Shown here one piece after another: positions 48,707-62,783 of a stretch of DNA of 64,000 nt. The number at the start of each line of letters is the position of its first letter. Position 1 is the first letter of the stretch. The translations under genes and the position numbers were made by a program. Location: contig BAAHQB010000004.1 in assembly GCA_054601695.1 (NCBI GenBank), positions 744,001 through 808,000 of the forward strand. The letters run 5' to 3'. A model generated the notes under the pieces. That model saw only the letters and a program-made list of their open reading frames with translations. It did no database searches and was not told the DNA's origin. This DNA is from Amorphochlora amoebiformis. Lineage: Eukaryota > Cercozoa > Chlorarachniophyceae.

Positions 48707-49133
48707 GTATATATGTACATGTATACATACATAAAATATATACACATATATATATACATAATATATATATATATATTATATTTACACATATATATATATA
48801 CATCTATACACACATATATATAATATATATATATATAAATAGTGTATATATGTACATATGTATATGTATACACACAATAATACCTGTGTGTGTACATATA
48901 TATAAATATATATACTACACATATACACACACATATATATATATATATATATAACATATATAAACCATATACATATATATATATATATATATATGCATGC
49001 ATATTTCATACCCTACACATACATATGAGTAAACAGAAATTATGTATAACTCACCAGACCCTTATCCCCTTCCTTCGACCAAGCACCTAAGATTTACATT
49101 CATAAAAGAATTTCGAATCATTTATACATGTTG

Positions 49134-49185
<52 letters not shown>

Positions 49186-49190
49186 GCAGA

Positions 49191-49225
<35 letters not shown>

Positions 49226-49420
49226 GTGTATATGTGCATGTGTGCAAATATACATGTATATATATGCACGTTATATGTGTATATATACATAATATATACA
49301 CACATATATATGTACATCCATATTTAAATCGTGTACAAGATGAATATGCTTACTGACATGAATGTTCTTTACATATATGTATTTAACATATACATTCCAT
49401 CCATATATACATATATATAG

Positions 49421-49457
<37 letters not shown>

Positions 49458-49490
49458 TTCGTGTATGTGCATTTTTGTAATACATATATA

Positions 49491-49571
<81 letters not shown>

Positions 49572-49607
49572 TCATATAAATATATATATATATATATTTA
49601 TATATAC

Positions 49608-49646
<39 letters not shown>

Positions 49647-49782
49647 TAATTAGGTACGGTACTTTTTAATGCATACGAATCTATATGTAATATTATATAT
49701 ATGTATATATATATATATATGTATATGTATACATATATATGTGTCTATGTATATATATATATATATATGTATATCCATATAT

Positions 49783-49841
<59 letters not shown>

Positions 49842-50035
49842 ATATATATATACATATATATATATAAATATATATGTATATATATATATATAAATGAAAT
49901 ATATGCAATGTATATGATGCATTTTAATTCATTAATATATATTATATACATATGTATCTGTATTGGTATAAATACATCAAATGTGTGCTCTGTGTTGTAT
50001 GTGCTTAACTTGAATGCATATGTATGTATGTATGT

Positions 50036-50087
<52 letters not shown>

Positions 50088-50366
50088 ACATTATTGATGT
50101 ATATATGTATATGAACACACATAAACATAAGTATGTTTTATATGTGATTTACTTATGTAGCATGTGATATATTTCTGTACACACAGCATATACCTCATAG
50201 CACTTTATATAACTAAAAACGCTGTATTTATGTGGATGTTCAGAAGCACAACTATACCTGTGGTCCGCCTTACTTGATCTAGAAATTTTGGGCATATCTT
50301 TCCCAGACTGCTTGTACATACATCCACCTCGATAGGCCCTGTGCCTAAATAGCGCATAACATATAC

Positions 50367-50406
<40 letters not shown>

Positions 50407-50505
50407 GCATACCAGTTTCTGGATCCTGAGATTTAGACCATGTATACCCTATGATCTGAGCATAAAAAAATGGATTATATATATATGTATATAAATATAT
50501 GTATG

Positions 50506-50552
<47 letters not shown>

Positions 50553-51361
50553 TTATATATATTGATTGTACATACATGTTTTCAAATGTATGAATTGTAG
50601 TCTTACATATATTATAGGCATATTATACATATATTATATATTTATATATATTATATATATTTTATATATATATATATTATATATATATAGATATATTTAT
50701 ATATATATATATATATTTATATACATATATATATAAATATATTAAATATGATATTTCTGTACTGTACACTGATATACCTCAGACACCAAGTTTTTGAGTC
50801 TAAGCTGACCAAATTTCGTCGCCCATTGCCTCTTGTGAAATCCTGAATGTATTACGTTCATGTATATATTACATATATATATATATATATATACATATCT
50901 ATACATATATATACATATATATACACATATATATATACATGTAAACCAATATATATATATATATATATTTGTATTATATATAAAATATATGAGTGTAGAT
51001 GTACGTACACGTCTATATATATATATATATATATATATACATAAATATACATGTATTTGTGCCCACATGTATTATACATGTATTTATGTATGTATATACA
51101 CATATATACACATATTATACATACCTATATATTTTTATATATTATATATATATATATGTTTATATATATATATATATATGTTCATATATATATATATATA
51201 TATGTGTGTATATGTATATATATATGTACGTATATATATGTATATATATATATATATATATATGATATATGTGTACACATTAAATATATAGGTATATATA
51301 ATGTATGTACCTATATATAAATACATGTATAATACATGTGGGCATATTGCACAAATATACG

Positions 51362-51394
<33 letters not shown>

Positions 51395-51408
51395 GTATAT
51401 ATATTATA

Positions 51409-51453
<45 letters not shown>

Positions 51454-51929
51454 TTATAAAATATTTTGCATACATTAATTGTTCTACTTCAACCTGGAAC
51501 ACTGCTGACGAGCTTCGCCTTGCACTGGGAGAAATCGTATAGCTGTATATGTTTCAGATAGTTCTTATGAGAGATGTATACACAGAATACAAAGTCGATC
51601 TTTTAGGTTATACTTGCACAACGCGTAACACATATAATACATCCAATCCATAGAAACATCCCCCATTAAAGAGGACAAGAAAAAAAATCCTCACATCTAT
51701 ATAGACAGAAATATCCTCGGAAGGGAAAATTCAGAACCCAATGTCCACACCCCCATTGAGATTAAAATTGAAAAAGAAAGTTGTATGATAGGAACCACCA
51801 ACCTTAAAAGCATCCTTCCAACCTTTCGCCACGTTGTCTGCGCTGCGGGAATGGCTTATCCTCTGTGAAATAATATGTTGACATATGTATGTACTATATG
51901 TATACACATATATTATATAGGTATACATG

Positions 51930-51964
<35 letters not shown>

Positions 51965-52126
51965 TATGTATCAATATATATTTATAATACATATGTAATT
52001 ATACGTATGAGTATGTCTATATGTAGGTATATAAGCAGGAGTCTGTGTGTGTTTCTAATTTACATTAATAGTGCATACGTATACATAATGCAAATATGTT
52101 ATAAAATAGATCTATATAGATGTATA

Positions 52127-52164
<38 letters not shown>

Positions 52165-52219
52165 AAAATATATACATATGTATGTATACATATGTAACTA
52201 TATATATATATGTATATAT

Positions 52220-52258
<39 letters not shown>

Positions 52259-52781
52259 ATATATGTACATATATATATTATATATATATATATATGTATG
52301 TGTATATTTGTTGCATATGACTATTTTGTGACAGATACCCTTTTCTTCTTGGACCCACTTCTAGTAGCTTTCGATAATATCTCCATTGCGGCCGAAAGAT
52401 TTCCTCCGCTTTCTAGTAGGGCTGAGGGTTGAAAGGAGAGTTACGCCTTCACGCTAAGCGTGAAGGTTAGTTAGGGACATGACGGAATTTGAATTGACTG
52501 TAGGGTTGTGTCACAACGTGGGCTGGGCTTTAGGATTATGTTATGTTAGGCAAGCGGTATTCTTGCAAATGAGGCCACTAGTAGGGTAAGAGTAAAGGTG
52601 AGGGTTACCGATATAAGCGCGAGTCCTTTTTTCTTTCGGATCCTTGGATTTACATGTTAATTAAATATGGCAAACAGATAGTTAAACATAATTTATGTAA
52701 GATATATGTCTATATATATATATATATATGATATATGTATATACATATAGATAATGTAAAACCTGACTTAATATATTAGCC

Positions 52782-52828
<47 letters not shown>

Positions 52829-54529
52829 TATATATATATATTATATGTAACATATATATACACATACAATTGTACCTGCGAAGACATGAATGTACATGCA
52901 TGTATATTAATATACATATATATATATATAATCTATAAATATATACATTATGTAATAATATGTAATATATATATACAAGAATGTCATGTGATGACCAGCA
53001 TTTACAACATAATGATTAGTAACCTATATATATTAATATATAGGTACACGTGTAATACATATATACATACATATAATATGTATATATATAGTATACGAAT
53101 GTGTTTCAAACTATATAGAGCCTACACTTCTATCTACAAACAAACCATCTCTTTTTTTTTCGGCCTGGAAGACGACAAATGAGCGTCCGTACTGTCGGGA
53201 TGCCGCCTCTATTAGGGTTGGTTTTGGGGGTAGGGTGAGTGATATCGTACAACATAATCCCCCCCTTACAACACCTTTCTAGCTTTTCTACGCTTTGGGG
53301 TTGACACGGAGTCTGAGAGGTTATGTTGAGTGTTGGTGTATGTATCATTATTTTGTTCTTATTATCATTGTTATCATTATCGTTATTATATTATATTATT
53401 GCCATATATATATATATATACTTTCCAGACTCAATAATATATATTTACACATATTTTTATATTTTTGCTGGTTTTCAACCTTTGTCTAGCATGAGTAGGA
53501 GAGCTTGCATGTTTCGTTGCCATACAGGAGGGATGGCTTGGAGCCGTTCGGATGCTGTGTATACATACATATTCACATTTCACGGCTATGGGTGTGTGCT
53601 CTGTTCTCTCTATTCTCTTCCCATCCGCCTTCTCTTTTTCCTGATTTTCTAAATCTTAAAACTCTTCTGAACGAAATATGTGGATATCTATGTATATTTG
53701 AAAATAGTTCACAATATATATGAATATATACACATACACACACACACACACATGTGTATATGTGTGTATATATATATATGTGTATGTGCGTACTGTGAAA
53801 ACAGATATATATATATATATATACATTGTTTATACCGTACATACACAGAGGAATTATTATATACATGTCGGAAGTACTATATTGACTGATGCATACATTC
53901 ATATATATATTAATGAGTATGTAAAAAAACATATATATATGTATATTGAACTATAAAATATATATATAGTAACTTGTAATAATATTTATATGTCTTTAAT
54001 ATAAAAGCAAGTAATATGCACATACATATATATATATATATTATATCTATATATATATATATATATATGTATATTATATATGTGTATACATATATATATA
54101 TATATATTTATACATACATACATATTAATATGCATCCGTAACAGAAAGTATTTCTACATTATTATTGCAACTACCTGAGTGGTCCTGAGGTAATGGCGGG
54201 GGCATCTCCTCCGCGTACCACAGCATCCTGCACATGTGCAAGAAATGAATATTTAAATATACACATATGTATACCCACATATATGCATTTGCGTAAATAC
54301 GTATAGATAAGCACCTATCCATAAACTCGTGGAGATCCGCTCCAAAGTCTCCGTTAATCTCTCCATGGTCCGCCGAATAATTTGACCCTTGTATGTCTCG
54401 CAAGGGAAAGTCTTGAACCCAAATTTGCTGATGAATATTATACATGGAAATATACATTTAAATATATATATAAATATAGTTGTATGAAACGTATCTATTT
54501 GTACATTGAAAATATATTGATATAATTAT

Positions 54530-54561
<32 letters not shown>

Positions 54562-54894
54562 TAATATATATATATATATATGTGTATAATTATATATTAT
54601 TTACGTATATTATATATATATATATAATATATATATATATATATGTAAGTATATTTGTATTACAACATGTGAGATAAATAAATAAATATATATTCATATA
54701 AACTACATTTATATACGCTTACAAAGTACATAATATATATATATATATACATGTATATATATATATAAACATATATACATACATATATAATATATACCAT
54801 ATATGTACATATATAAATATACACATAGATATAAATACGACATTTATATTATTTTATATATTAACACACATAACATATGTTTATATATCATGTT

Positions 54895-54929
<35 letters not shown>

Positions 54930-54958
54930 GTACGTGTATATTGTGCAATATTTATTTC

Positions 54959-55007
<49 letters not shown>

Positions 55008-55294
55008 TATATAATATATATATATATATATATGTATGTATATAATACATATATTCTTTTGTATATATATATATATATATATACATATATACATACAAAT
55101 ACTTATTCAGATGTTTTCTTATGTAGTGCGTATCTGATATTTGTACATCCATATGCATAACCTGAGAGCTCTGGCAGAGATCCATATCGTTGAGATTGGC
55201 GGAGCTAATAATGACTCTCAGTCGGTCAGTGAGCTGGAGCACCGTGAGCTTTGGGTGAAAACAACCAATCTGATAAAAACAACTTCCTCAGAGG

Positions 55295-55343
<49 letters not shown>

Positions 55344-55416
55344 ACATATATATTACACACGCACACACATATATGTATAACATGTATATATACATTTTTG
55401 TATGTACATTTTACAA

Positions 55417-55455
<39 letters not shown>

Positions 55456-55479
55456 GTGTGTGTTATTTTTTACATATAT

Positions 55480-55517
<38 letters not shown>

Positions 55518-56523
55518 TACATATATACATATATAGCATCCAATATCTACATTCAAAGAATATTTAATATCCATATATATATATTATATATATATATATA
55601 TATATACATGCATATATATATATATATGTATTAAAACTCTTTCGAATAATAAATGTTATCGCCTAATAATATATACGTACACAACGAATTCACAACGAAT
55701 ACATATACATATATGTATGTGTATGCGTGCATGTACAAATATATGTAGTAGGTCCAAATATATATGTATATATTTATATTATATATATATATATATATAT
55801 AACGTGCAATGTATGTATTTTTATTTTATTTGTATAGATACCGTTGGTGTGTAATGAGGAAACCATGGGCGTACGACCATAAGATCCGGCCAAGCCTGTA
55901 TAATAGTATCTTTAGGAAAAAGAGATATATATGGAAAAAAGAGAGAAGAGGATGTGATAGACAGAAGAGAGGCTGTCTGAGAAATGTTCATATAGTTGAA
56001 GAGAGAAATCAATAAATATATATATATATGTATTTGTAAATGTATACATATATATATATACATATGTATAAATATGTATCTATGTGTGTTTTTTTGGAAG
56101 TGAGAAAAAAGCAGCAGTGTGGGGAGAAAACCTACGAGAGAGAGAAAGAGAAAAGAGAAAGAGCTTATGTAGTCTTACCGCTGGCCAGGGTCGATAGATT
56201 CCTGGTTGTTGCTTATCTTCTCCCATCCGCTTGTAATCGGTGACGATTGTAAGGGGAAACCTAGATATTACACACACCATGAAAACAAAACCATGTACAT
56301 GAATACATCAAAACATACTTGTAAATGTATCAATATATACATAACAAAGATGTATGTATATGTAAATATATATACATATATATATATATATATAGATATA
56401 TATATATATATGTATATATGTATGTTTTATACATGTATATGTATGTATGTATTCATTTGCGTGTGAACTATTTATACATGCATGATAAATTTGTGTACAT
56501 TGTAATATACATGTACATATATA

Positions 56524-56568
<45 letters not shown>

Positions 56569-56711
56569 AAACATATTATACATGTTATATATATATATAT
56601 ATATTATATATACATACACATAAATATGTATATATGTGTACATGCACGCACATTTATATATGTACACATGTATACATATTTATTTAGATATGTTAATTAT
56701 ACATATACATT

Positions 56712-56757
<46 letters not shown>

Positions 56758-56841
56758 CATGTATGTGAATATAGAAATGTATGTATATAGCGTATGAACA
56801 AGGGCAAAATTGAAATTGAAAATGTACACAATTATGAATAT

Positions 56842-56873
<32 letters not shown>

Positions 56874-58083
56874 GAACAATAACGCAAATATCTATTACTA
56901 ATTACATACATATTTGATATTTGTTTATTTATAAGTATATATATAGAGAGAGGAGAGAGAGAGATCGGAATATACTATGTATGGATATGCACCCTTGCCT
57001 CCACACGTCGCTGAACATCTTAATGGTAGCCTCACCGTTCCATCCGAATGAAGTCAGAAACGCTCGCTAAATCCATATCATATGTATAAATACAACCAGT
57101 GTGTATTTGTGGGGCGTGTGCATGTGGGGGCAGGGTGTGTGTGTGTGAGTGTCTGTATGTGGATGTTTATACATATTTGCTCATAATGCTATCCGATTTT
57201 ACATATAAAACGTTGTTACCTCCATACATATATTATATATGCATATTTAAATATATCTATATGATAACAGTGTATCTACCTAAGTATAAATGTAAATATA
57301 CATATATATATATATACATATATTATATATATATATATATATTATGTAAAGACGTGAAAACGTCAAAAGTTACATGTATCTATTAAAATAATATGTATAT
57401 ATATGTATATGTATATATATATAGTGTGTGTACTTATAATATATATAAATTAGAAATAGGTTTAAACATATTATATATATATACACATATATATGCATAT
57501 ATATATACGTATACACATAATATATACACATATTTTTGCACACACAACAAATGTATTTATACACACACATGTATGTATAATTGTGCTTGTACGTGTTAAG
57601 CGAGCTTGAATTAGGTTGGGTTTGGCCAAGGTTTTTGGATTTCATCGGAGAGATTGGTGGAAAAAAAGGGGATGCTTATTCAGGGGCAATCAACACTAGG
57701 TTCGAGGATTGTTTATATCTAGGCTGTTTGTGCCAAAGAAATTAGGGATAGGGTCCGCAGAGTAAAAAAGAGAAAAACCTGCACGTTCTCACATGCCATG
57801 ATATCCTTAAGGCTCAGCCCAAGCTTATCCTGAATATGGTGAAGATAGATAAAACTTCACGTGTGTCCAATATATGTGCAACCTTCCCATCCCCGCGCAG
57901 ACAGTTCATCCATATTCGATTTCCCTTGAACCAATCCTTGGGCCCTGAGCAGAGATATATGTAAATAGATATATTTAGGAATAGGATTAGGGTTAGGCTT
58001 AGGATTTGGGTCGGGTTAGGGTAAGAATTAAGGAGAAAGATTGTAGTTTATTGGTAAATATATATGTCTGAATGTACAATATA

Positions 58084-58180
<97 letters not shown>

Positions 58181-58317
58181 TTGTATAAATAAATAAATAA
58201 ATAACATACACATATATTATATATATATATATATATTATACATATGTATATATATATATACATATATATATATATAATACACATATATGCATATAAAACA
58301 TACATATATGTATCTAA

Positions 58318-58390
<73 letters not shown>

Positions 58391-58461
58391 CATGTACACA
58401 ACACATATATGTACATGTGTATATTTATATATACGAAAATTGCATGCATATGTGAATATAT

Positions 58462-58514
<53 letters not shown>

Positions 58515-58583
58515 AAACAATATACATATACATATAATTTACCCGCGCTTGTCTAAGCCGTATATGGGATGAACACATATGTG

Positions 58584-58669
<86 letters not shown>

Positions 58670-58810
58670 CATATTAAATATTTCTGTGAAAATATGTATT
58701 CATATAATATATATATACACTATATATATATATACATATAGTATATTAAAAATTCATGTATATTTTCTAAGATACATAAGTATACAAATATAAGATTAAG
58801 TTATATCATC

Positions 58811-58849
<39 letters not shown>

Positions 58850-58853
58850 TAAG

Positions 58854-58884
<31 letters not shown>

Positions 58885-58925
58885 TAATTATATGTAGACA
58901 CATATACCAAAAATACATACCTATA

Positions 58926-58956
<31 letters not shown>

Positions 58957-60087
58957 CATATATATATTTAATATATATATATATATATTACATACATATA
59001 CATATAATATATATATATATATTACACATATCGATATATGTATATTACATGTGTAATAATGTAAATACATAAAGGTCATTGTAACGTTCTAGGTTATGAT
59101 GTAAATATAACGTTATGCATATGTCTAACATAATTACGTAGAAGTGCAATATGTAGATTATTAAATTTAAACATGCATTGTAACCAACCTGGCACCTCCT
59201 TCCCCTTTCTTCGCCTCTTTCTCGGCGGTGTCGGATTTAGAAATCCGTACGCCATATTTGCGTTCCCCGCTGCCGCCTCCATTGTCGTTTCAACCTAATT
59301 CGAGAATATGTTAAAAAATACCCTGGAAATATATATATTTGGGCAACTTCCAAGAGGACTACCAAGCTCCGGGGCTCGCCCGTGAGGCACATAAGACGGG
59401 TGATCGCGGTTTCCATTGCGTCGTCGCTGGAGTTGGCCTCTCGTTTGCCCCTTTTGGTCTCATCGACAGGTGTTCGAGGGCTTGGGGTGAAGTACGGACT
59501 GTCACTTTGTTGATGATGGTCGTCGACCGTCTTGTTACCAGCGGTAGTGGTATCATTAGTGGTTATCTTGTTGCGTGTGTTAATGATTTTCTTGGTGGTT
59601 TTGGTAGTATCAAAATCCTTTTGGTTCTCGCGGTGGATATCCACATCGCTATAATTGGAGGTGCGCGAGGAGAGTTGTAATGCAGCCTTGCGCTTACAAT
59701 CGTGCTCGGAGGGCGAAGGGAGGGTAAAAAAGGGGGAGCTAGATGAGGAGGGAGGAGATTTTTGAGCTGCAGAATCTGCCACACGCTTGAATAGGAGTGG
59801 GTTTTCGGCTGCAGGAGCGATGGTATGAGAAACGGACTGGGAGGGGTTTGTTTCGACAATTGTTTTGAAGTTTAGCCTGGGATTTGATACGTTAGGGAAC
59901 TTAAGGCGACCAGCTGGGAAGCACGACCAATCCCAAACCTACCTAACTTGACCCTAGCCTAAACCCTATAAACTTCATGTAACCCTACGAAAGAGAGTCT
60001 ACCAGTCTCTCGGGATGAGTTGATCCTTTCCTTTCACAAACTCACCTGCATGGTTATAGTCTGGATTAGGCTAGGATCAGGCGCTTT
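40519..60087 (-). CDS. TDP1: Tyrosyl-DNA phosphodiesterase 1 with UBA-like segments
   Basis: Hydrolyses 3'-phosphotyrosyl bonds to release trapped topoisomerase I. Minus-strand exons: 60046-60087, 59363-~59936, 59189-59294, 57883-57944, 57779-57829, 56993-57066, 56179-56260, 55842-55895, 55162-55269, 54315-54427, 54175-54227, 52339-52421, 51803-51862, 51494-51542, 50778-50842, 50413-50455, 50258-50338, 49055-49086, 48526-48576, 47961-48035, 47051-47122, 45951-46026, 45562-45597, 44076-44104, and a last exon at about 40519-40631 (TAG). Phases agree from 59294 to 44104. First HKN motif: HPK (about 55257-55249) with SANLN; second: HAK (about 47083-47075) with [11 protein letters not shown]. Other family landmarks: [63 protein letters not shown]-terminal linker is Ser/Pro/Thr-rich, then a UBA-like segment across exons 59363 and 59189. 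Exons between 44075 and 40632 (candidates near 43.3, 42.8, 41.4 and 40.8 kb) are unresolved. Confidence 0.85.
44433..45225. repeat. TATTA pentanucleotide satellite-like array in a TDP1 intron
   Basis: About 790 bp of degenerate pentanucleotide (ATATT/TATTA) with long perfect stretches (e.g. 44555-44610) and variants containing GTATT, CATTA, TTTTA. It is distinct from the TA dinucleotide arrays around it. Lies between TDP1 exons 45562-45597 and 44076-44104. Confidence 0.9.
46755..46816. repeat. AAT trinucleotide repeat
   Basis: Roughly twenty AAT/ATA units with few interruptions inside a TDP1 intron. Confidence 0.85.
47123..47960 (-). repeat. TDP1 intron: CA, TA and purine-rich tracts
   Basis: Contains a pure CA run (about 47147-47170), TA arrays, a pyrimidine-rich block 47565-47660 and a purine-rich block 47860-47960. 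The purine block is immediately downstream (minus strand) of the donor at 47960, so it is CT-rich on the transcript. It lacks stops in one frame but no exon is supported beyond 47961. Confidence 0.55.
48430..48545. repeat. 91-bp tandem duplication including a TDP1 exon end
   Basis: The segment acatagtattcctt occurs at about 48431-48445 and again at about 48523-48536, each preceded by a TA array. The right copy contains the donor and the last codons of TDP1 exon 48526-48576; the left copy is a truncated relic within the intron. Confidence 0.7.
52422..54174 (-). repeat. TDP1 intron with mixed unique and TA sequence
   Basis: 52422-52690 and 53100-53680 are unique sequence; the rest is TA-rich. 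The phases of flanking exons 54175-54227 and 52339-52421 fit each other directly, so no further exon is needed here and none is recognised. Confidence 0.6.
52446..52466. repeat. Perfect 10-bp inverted repeat with 1-nt centre
   Basis: ccttcacgct-a-agcgtgaagg is a perfect hairpin-forming palindrome. It lies in the TDP1 intron, about 25 nt upstream (in transcript terms) of the acceptor of exon 52339-52421. Confidence 0.85.
57945..59188 (-). repeat. (TA)n intron of TDP1 with a TTAGGG-like patch
   Basis: A short patch of TTAGGG-like words at 57978-58025 (gattagggttagg, gggttaggg), then among the longest TA arrays in the window, with runs near 58090-58165 and 58590-58664. Confidence 0.8.
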
Positions 60088-60171
60088 CTGTATACGTGCA
60101 TATACTATATGTATATATACATATATATAGATATACATATATATCAATTATACATATATATATATGTATAT

Positions 60172-60202
<31 letters not shown>

Positions 60203-60277
60203 ACATACATGAATACATGTGTATGAATATAAATTACATAGTATTGTAGATATACATGCAAAGATATATACATATAG

Positions 60278-60333
<56 letters not shown>

Positions 60334-60466
60334 TTATATATATATTATACATATATTATATAAATGTATATATATTTACATACGAACATATATATATACA
60401 TATATATATATGTATATACACATATGTAAATGCACATATTAATTCTTGTTTCTTTATATACATAAT

Positions 60467-60514
<48 letters not shown>

Positions 60515-60549
60515 CATGTGTATATATATATCTGTATATACATACACAA

Positions 60550-60604
<55 letters not shown>

Positions 60605-60727
60605 GCATATGTATATATAAATATGTCTATATACGCATATTTTGAATATACATGACTCGTATTTCAATTTATACACACATCCTTACAAACGTCAATATCT
60701 GTAATAATAATATATATATATATATAT

Positions 60728-60793
<66 letters not shown>

Positions 60794-60899
60794 TATATAT
60801 ATATATATATATATATAAATACATGAAGATATAACATATATATATATATATATACACATATATATGTGTATATATATGATACATATGTACATATAAATT

Positions 60900-60978
<79 letters not shown>

Positions 60979-61069
60979 ATATACATGCATATATTTATAT
61001 ATCATGTATACTCATATCATGTGTATAGAAAAGTATCTTTAGAATATTACAATATATATATATATGTAC

Positions 61070-61144
<75 letters not shown>

Positions 61145-61291
61145 ATATGTATATATATATATATATTATATATTTACATACAAGAATTATATATATATAT
61201 ATATATATGTAAATATATAAGTATATATAAATTGTATATGTATATAGATATATATATTATATGTATACATATATATACATTGTATATGTGT

Positions 61292-61323
<32 letters not shown>

Positions 61324-61431
61324 TGCGAGAAAATCGCCATTCTTTTGTTATTGACAACATATATATATATTACATACTTTATATAAAATATAAATATATA
61401 ATATATATACATATATTATTATTATAGGTGT
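60088..61431. repeat. (TA)n region between FHA and TDP1 coding parts
   Basis: About 1.3 kb of nearly continuous TA and TG/CA arrays with no supported exon. In composition it looks exactly like the long introns of the adjoining gene, not like the complex gaps between divergent genes, which supports it being an intron joining the FHA and TDP1 parts. Confidence 0.65.
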
Positions 61432-61978
61432 TATGTTCCTCACAATAGAGAGAGAGGCTGTCCCCTGGATTCAGAGTTGCGAAATCCCCCTGAGAAGGTT
61501 AGATGTAATTTCGTGTCTGGATGATAACAGTGGTTGATACGTAAAAACGATATTGATGGTTACATTGACGAGAAAGTGGTGATAATTCTCGTCGGATCGT
61601 TTGATCGCGATCTCATGCATTCCCCTGAGGTATTGATTAGTTTCGGATGTTTAAAGGTCACACCGTAAAAACATTACCTTGCCGAGACCAAGACCGTACC
61701 ATCCTGCGAAAATATGGTCATTAATGCACCCGCTGATCTATTAATGACGTTTACCTTGTTTAGTTCAGCGAAACATTGTGTTCGGCTTACCGTCGCCGGA
61801 TAGTTCCTGATTTTATTAGTCACATGAGCGTGTTTCTCCTTTTTTTTCGATACGTACTCAACGTGCTGCCGCCCAAGTGCTATTGGTTTGTCGGGGATGA
61901 GTGCCACCCTACGGAAATTACGGTCAGAACATCTGCCGATAGCAAATAAACGAACCTGAGGCGCCTGGACTCGAGCAT
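61432..61978 (-). CDS. FHA domain, probable N-terminus of the TDP1 protein
   Basis: Minus-strand exons 61956-61978 (ATG CTC GAG), 61755-61908, 61678-61703, 61564-61624 and about 61432-61489 assemble in phase into about 107 residues with the forkhead-associated fold pattern: VALIPDKPIALGR (first strands and Gly-Arg), TVSRTQC (the SR-x-H/Q position), FAELNKDGTVLVSARG, YHHFLVNG (the N-G position) and LNPGDSLSLY. FHA domains bind phosphothreonine. One 51-nt intron (61704-61754) is in frame and stop-free, but removing it restores the FHA spacing. There is no clear stop, and the next coding sequence on this strand is the TDP1 linker exon at 60087, so I infer a single FHA-TDP1 protein. The exact junction is unresolved. 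Plant TDP1-related proteins with an FHA domain are known. Confidence 0.72.
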
Positions 61979-62127
61979 AAGGGCTTCATTCAACGCGGGC
62001 AGACACGTGTCCCTCCCTGAACCGAGAAATTAAATAGTCGAAGACTTCCAAACCCGCACGCGTTGCGTCCCGGAGATGTCCGATCTGCGAGAAGAGCCGG
62101 TGTGAGGCCTATCTTTCAGAATCCGGT
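61979..62127. promoter_or_regulatory. Putative bidirectional promoter, FHA-TDP1 / membrane protein
   Basis: A 149-bp gap between divergent start codons, GC-rich, no TA array. Inferred from geometry; no core element recognised. Confidence 0.45.
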
Positions 62128-62744
62128 ATGCGTGCTCGAAGGACCCGTAAAAAGAAGAAGGGCAAGACCCCACCCCCCCCGGCCCCCGAGGCGCCCGAAG
62201 ATTCCGGAAACACGTCGAAATTTTCCAATCTGTACGTCAAGGCCATGCCCAACCCGAAAGACTCGACGATGACCTTGATTTTCAAGTGTGTTGTAATGTT
62301 TTTGATCGGGCTGCTGAGTATTGCGGTGGTGCGGATGTTATGGAGTGTATTGCTGGTCGGAATGGCGAGGTATATATGTCTAATTTTTTTTCTTCTCACC
62401 TAGAGATAGGATGGGGTCCGGGATTTTGGGGTAGGTATTGACTTGTTTTCTTTGGGGGGTTATGCCACTATATGCCTCTACTTACAGGACTAGACATGCG
62501 GTTTACGAGCTGGGTTAGGGGTTGAATCGGAATTTTTCATTGGGTAGTCCAACAGTTTATAATTTATCCTAACAGCATGCGTCGATCCGATGTGCATATG
62601 GTCCCTCTTCTCGGGCCTGGAGAATGCGAGGTACCAAACGCTAAGCCTGCCAACTCTATTAAGAATACACTGTGTGTGTGTGTGGTGTGTGGGTGTGTGT
62701 ACGTGCATATATATTTGTGTGTACGTCTATTTACACAAATATAT

Positions 62745-62783
<39 letters not shown>

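Noticed and set aside
59339-59680. 113-codon plus-strand open frame
   Set aside because: Antisense to the Ser/Pro/Thr-rich TDP1 linker exon; no independent support.
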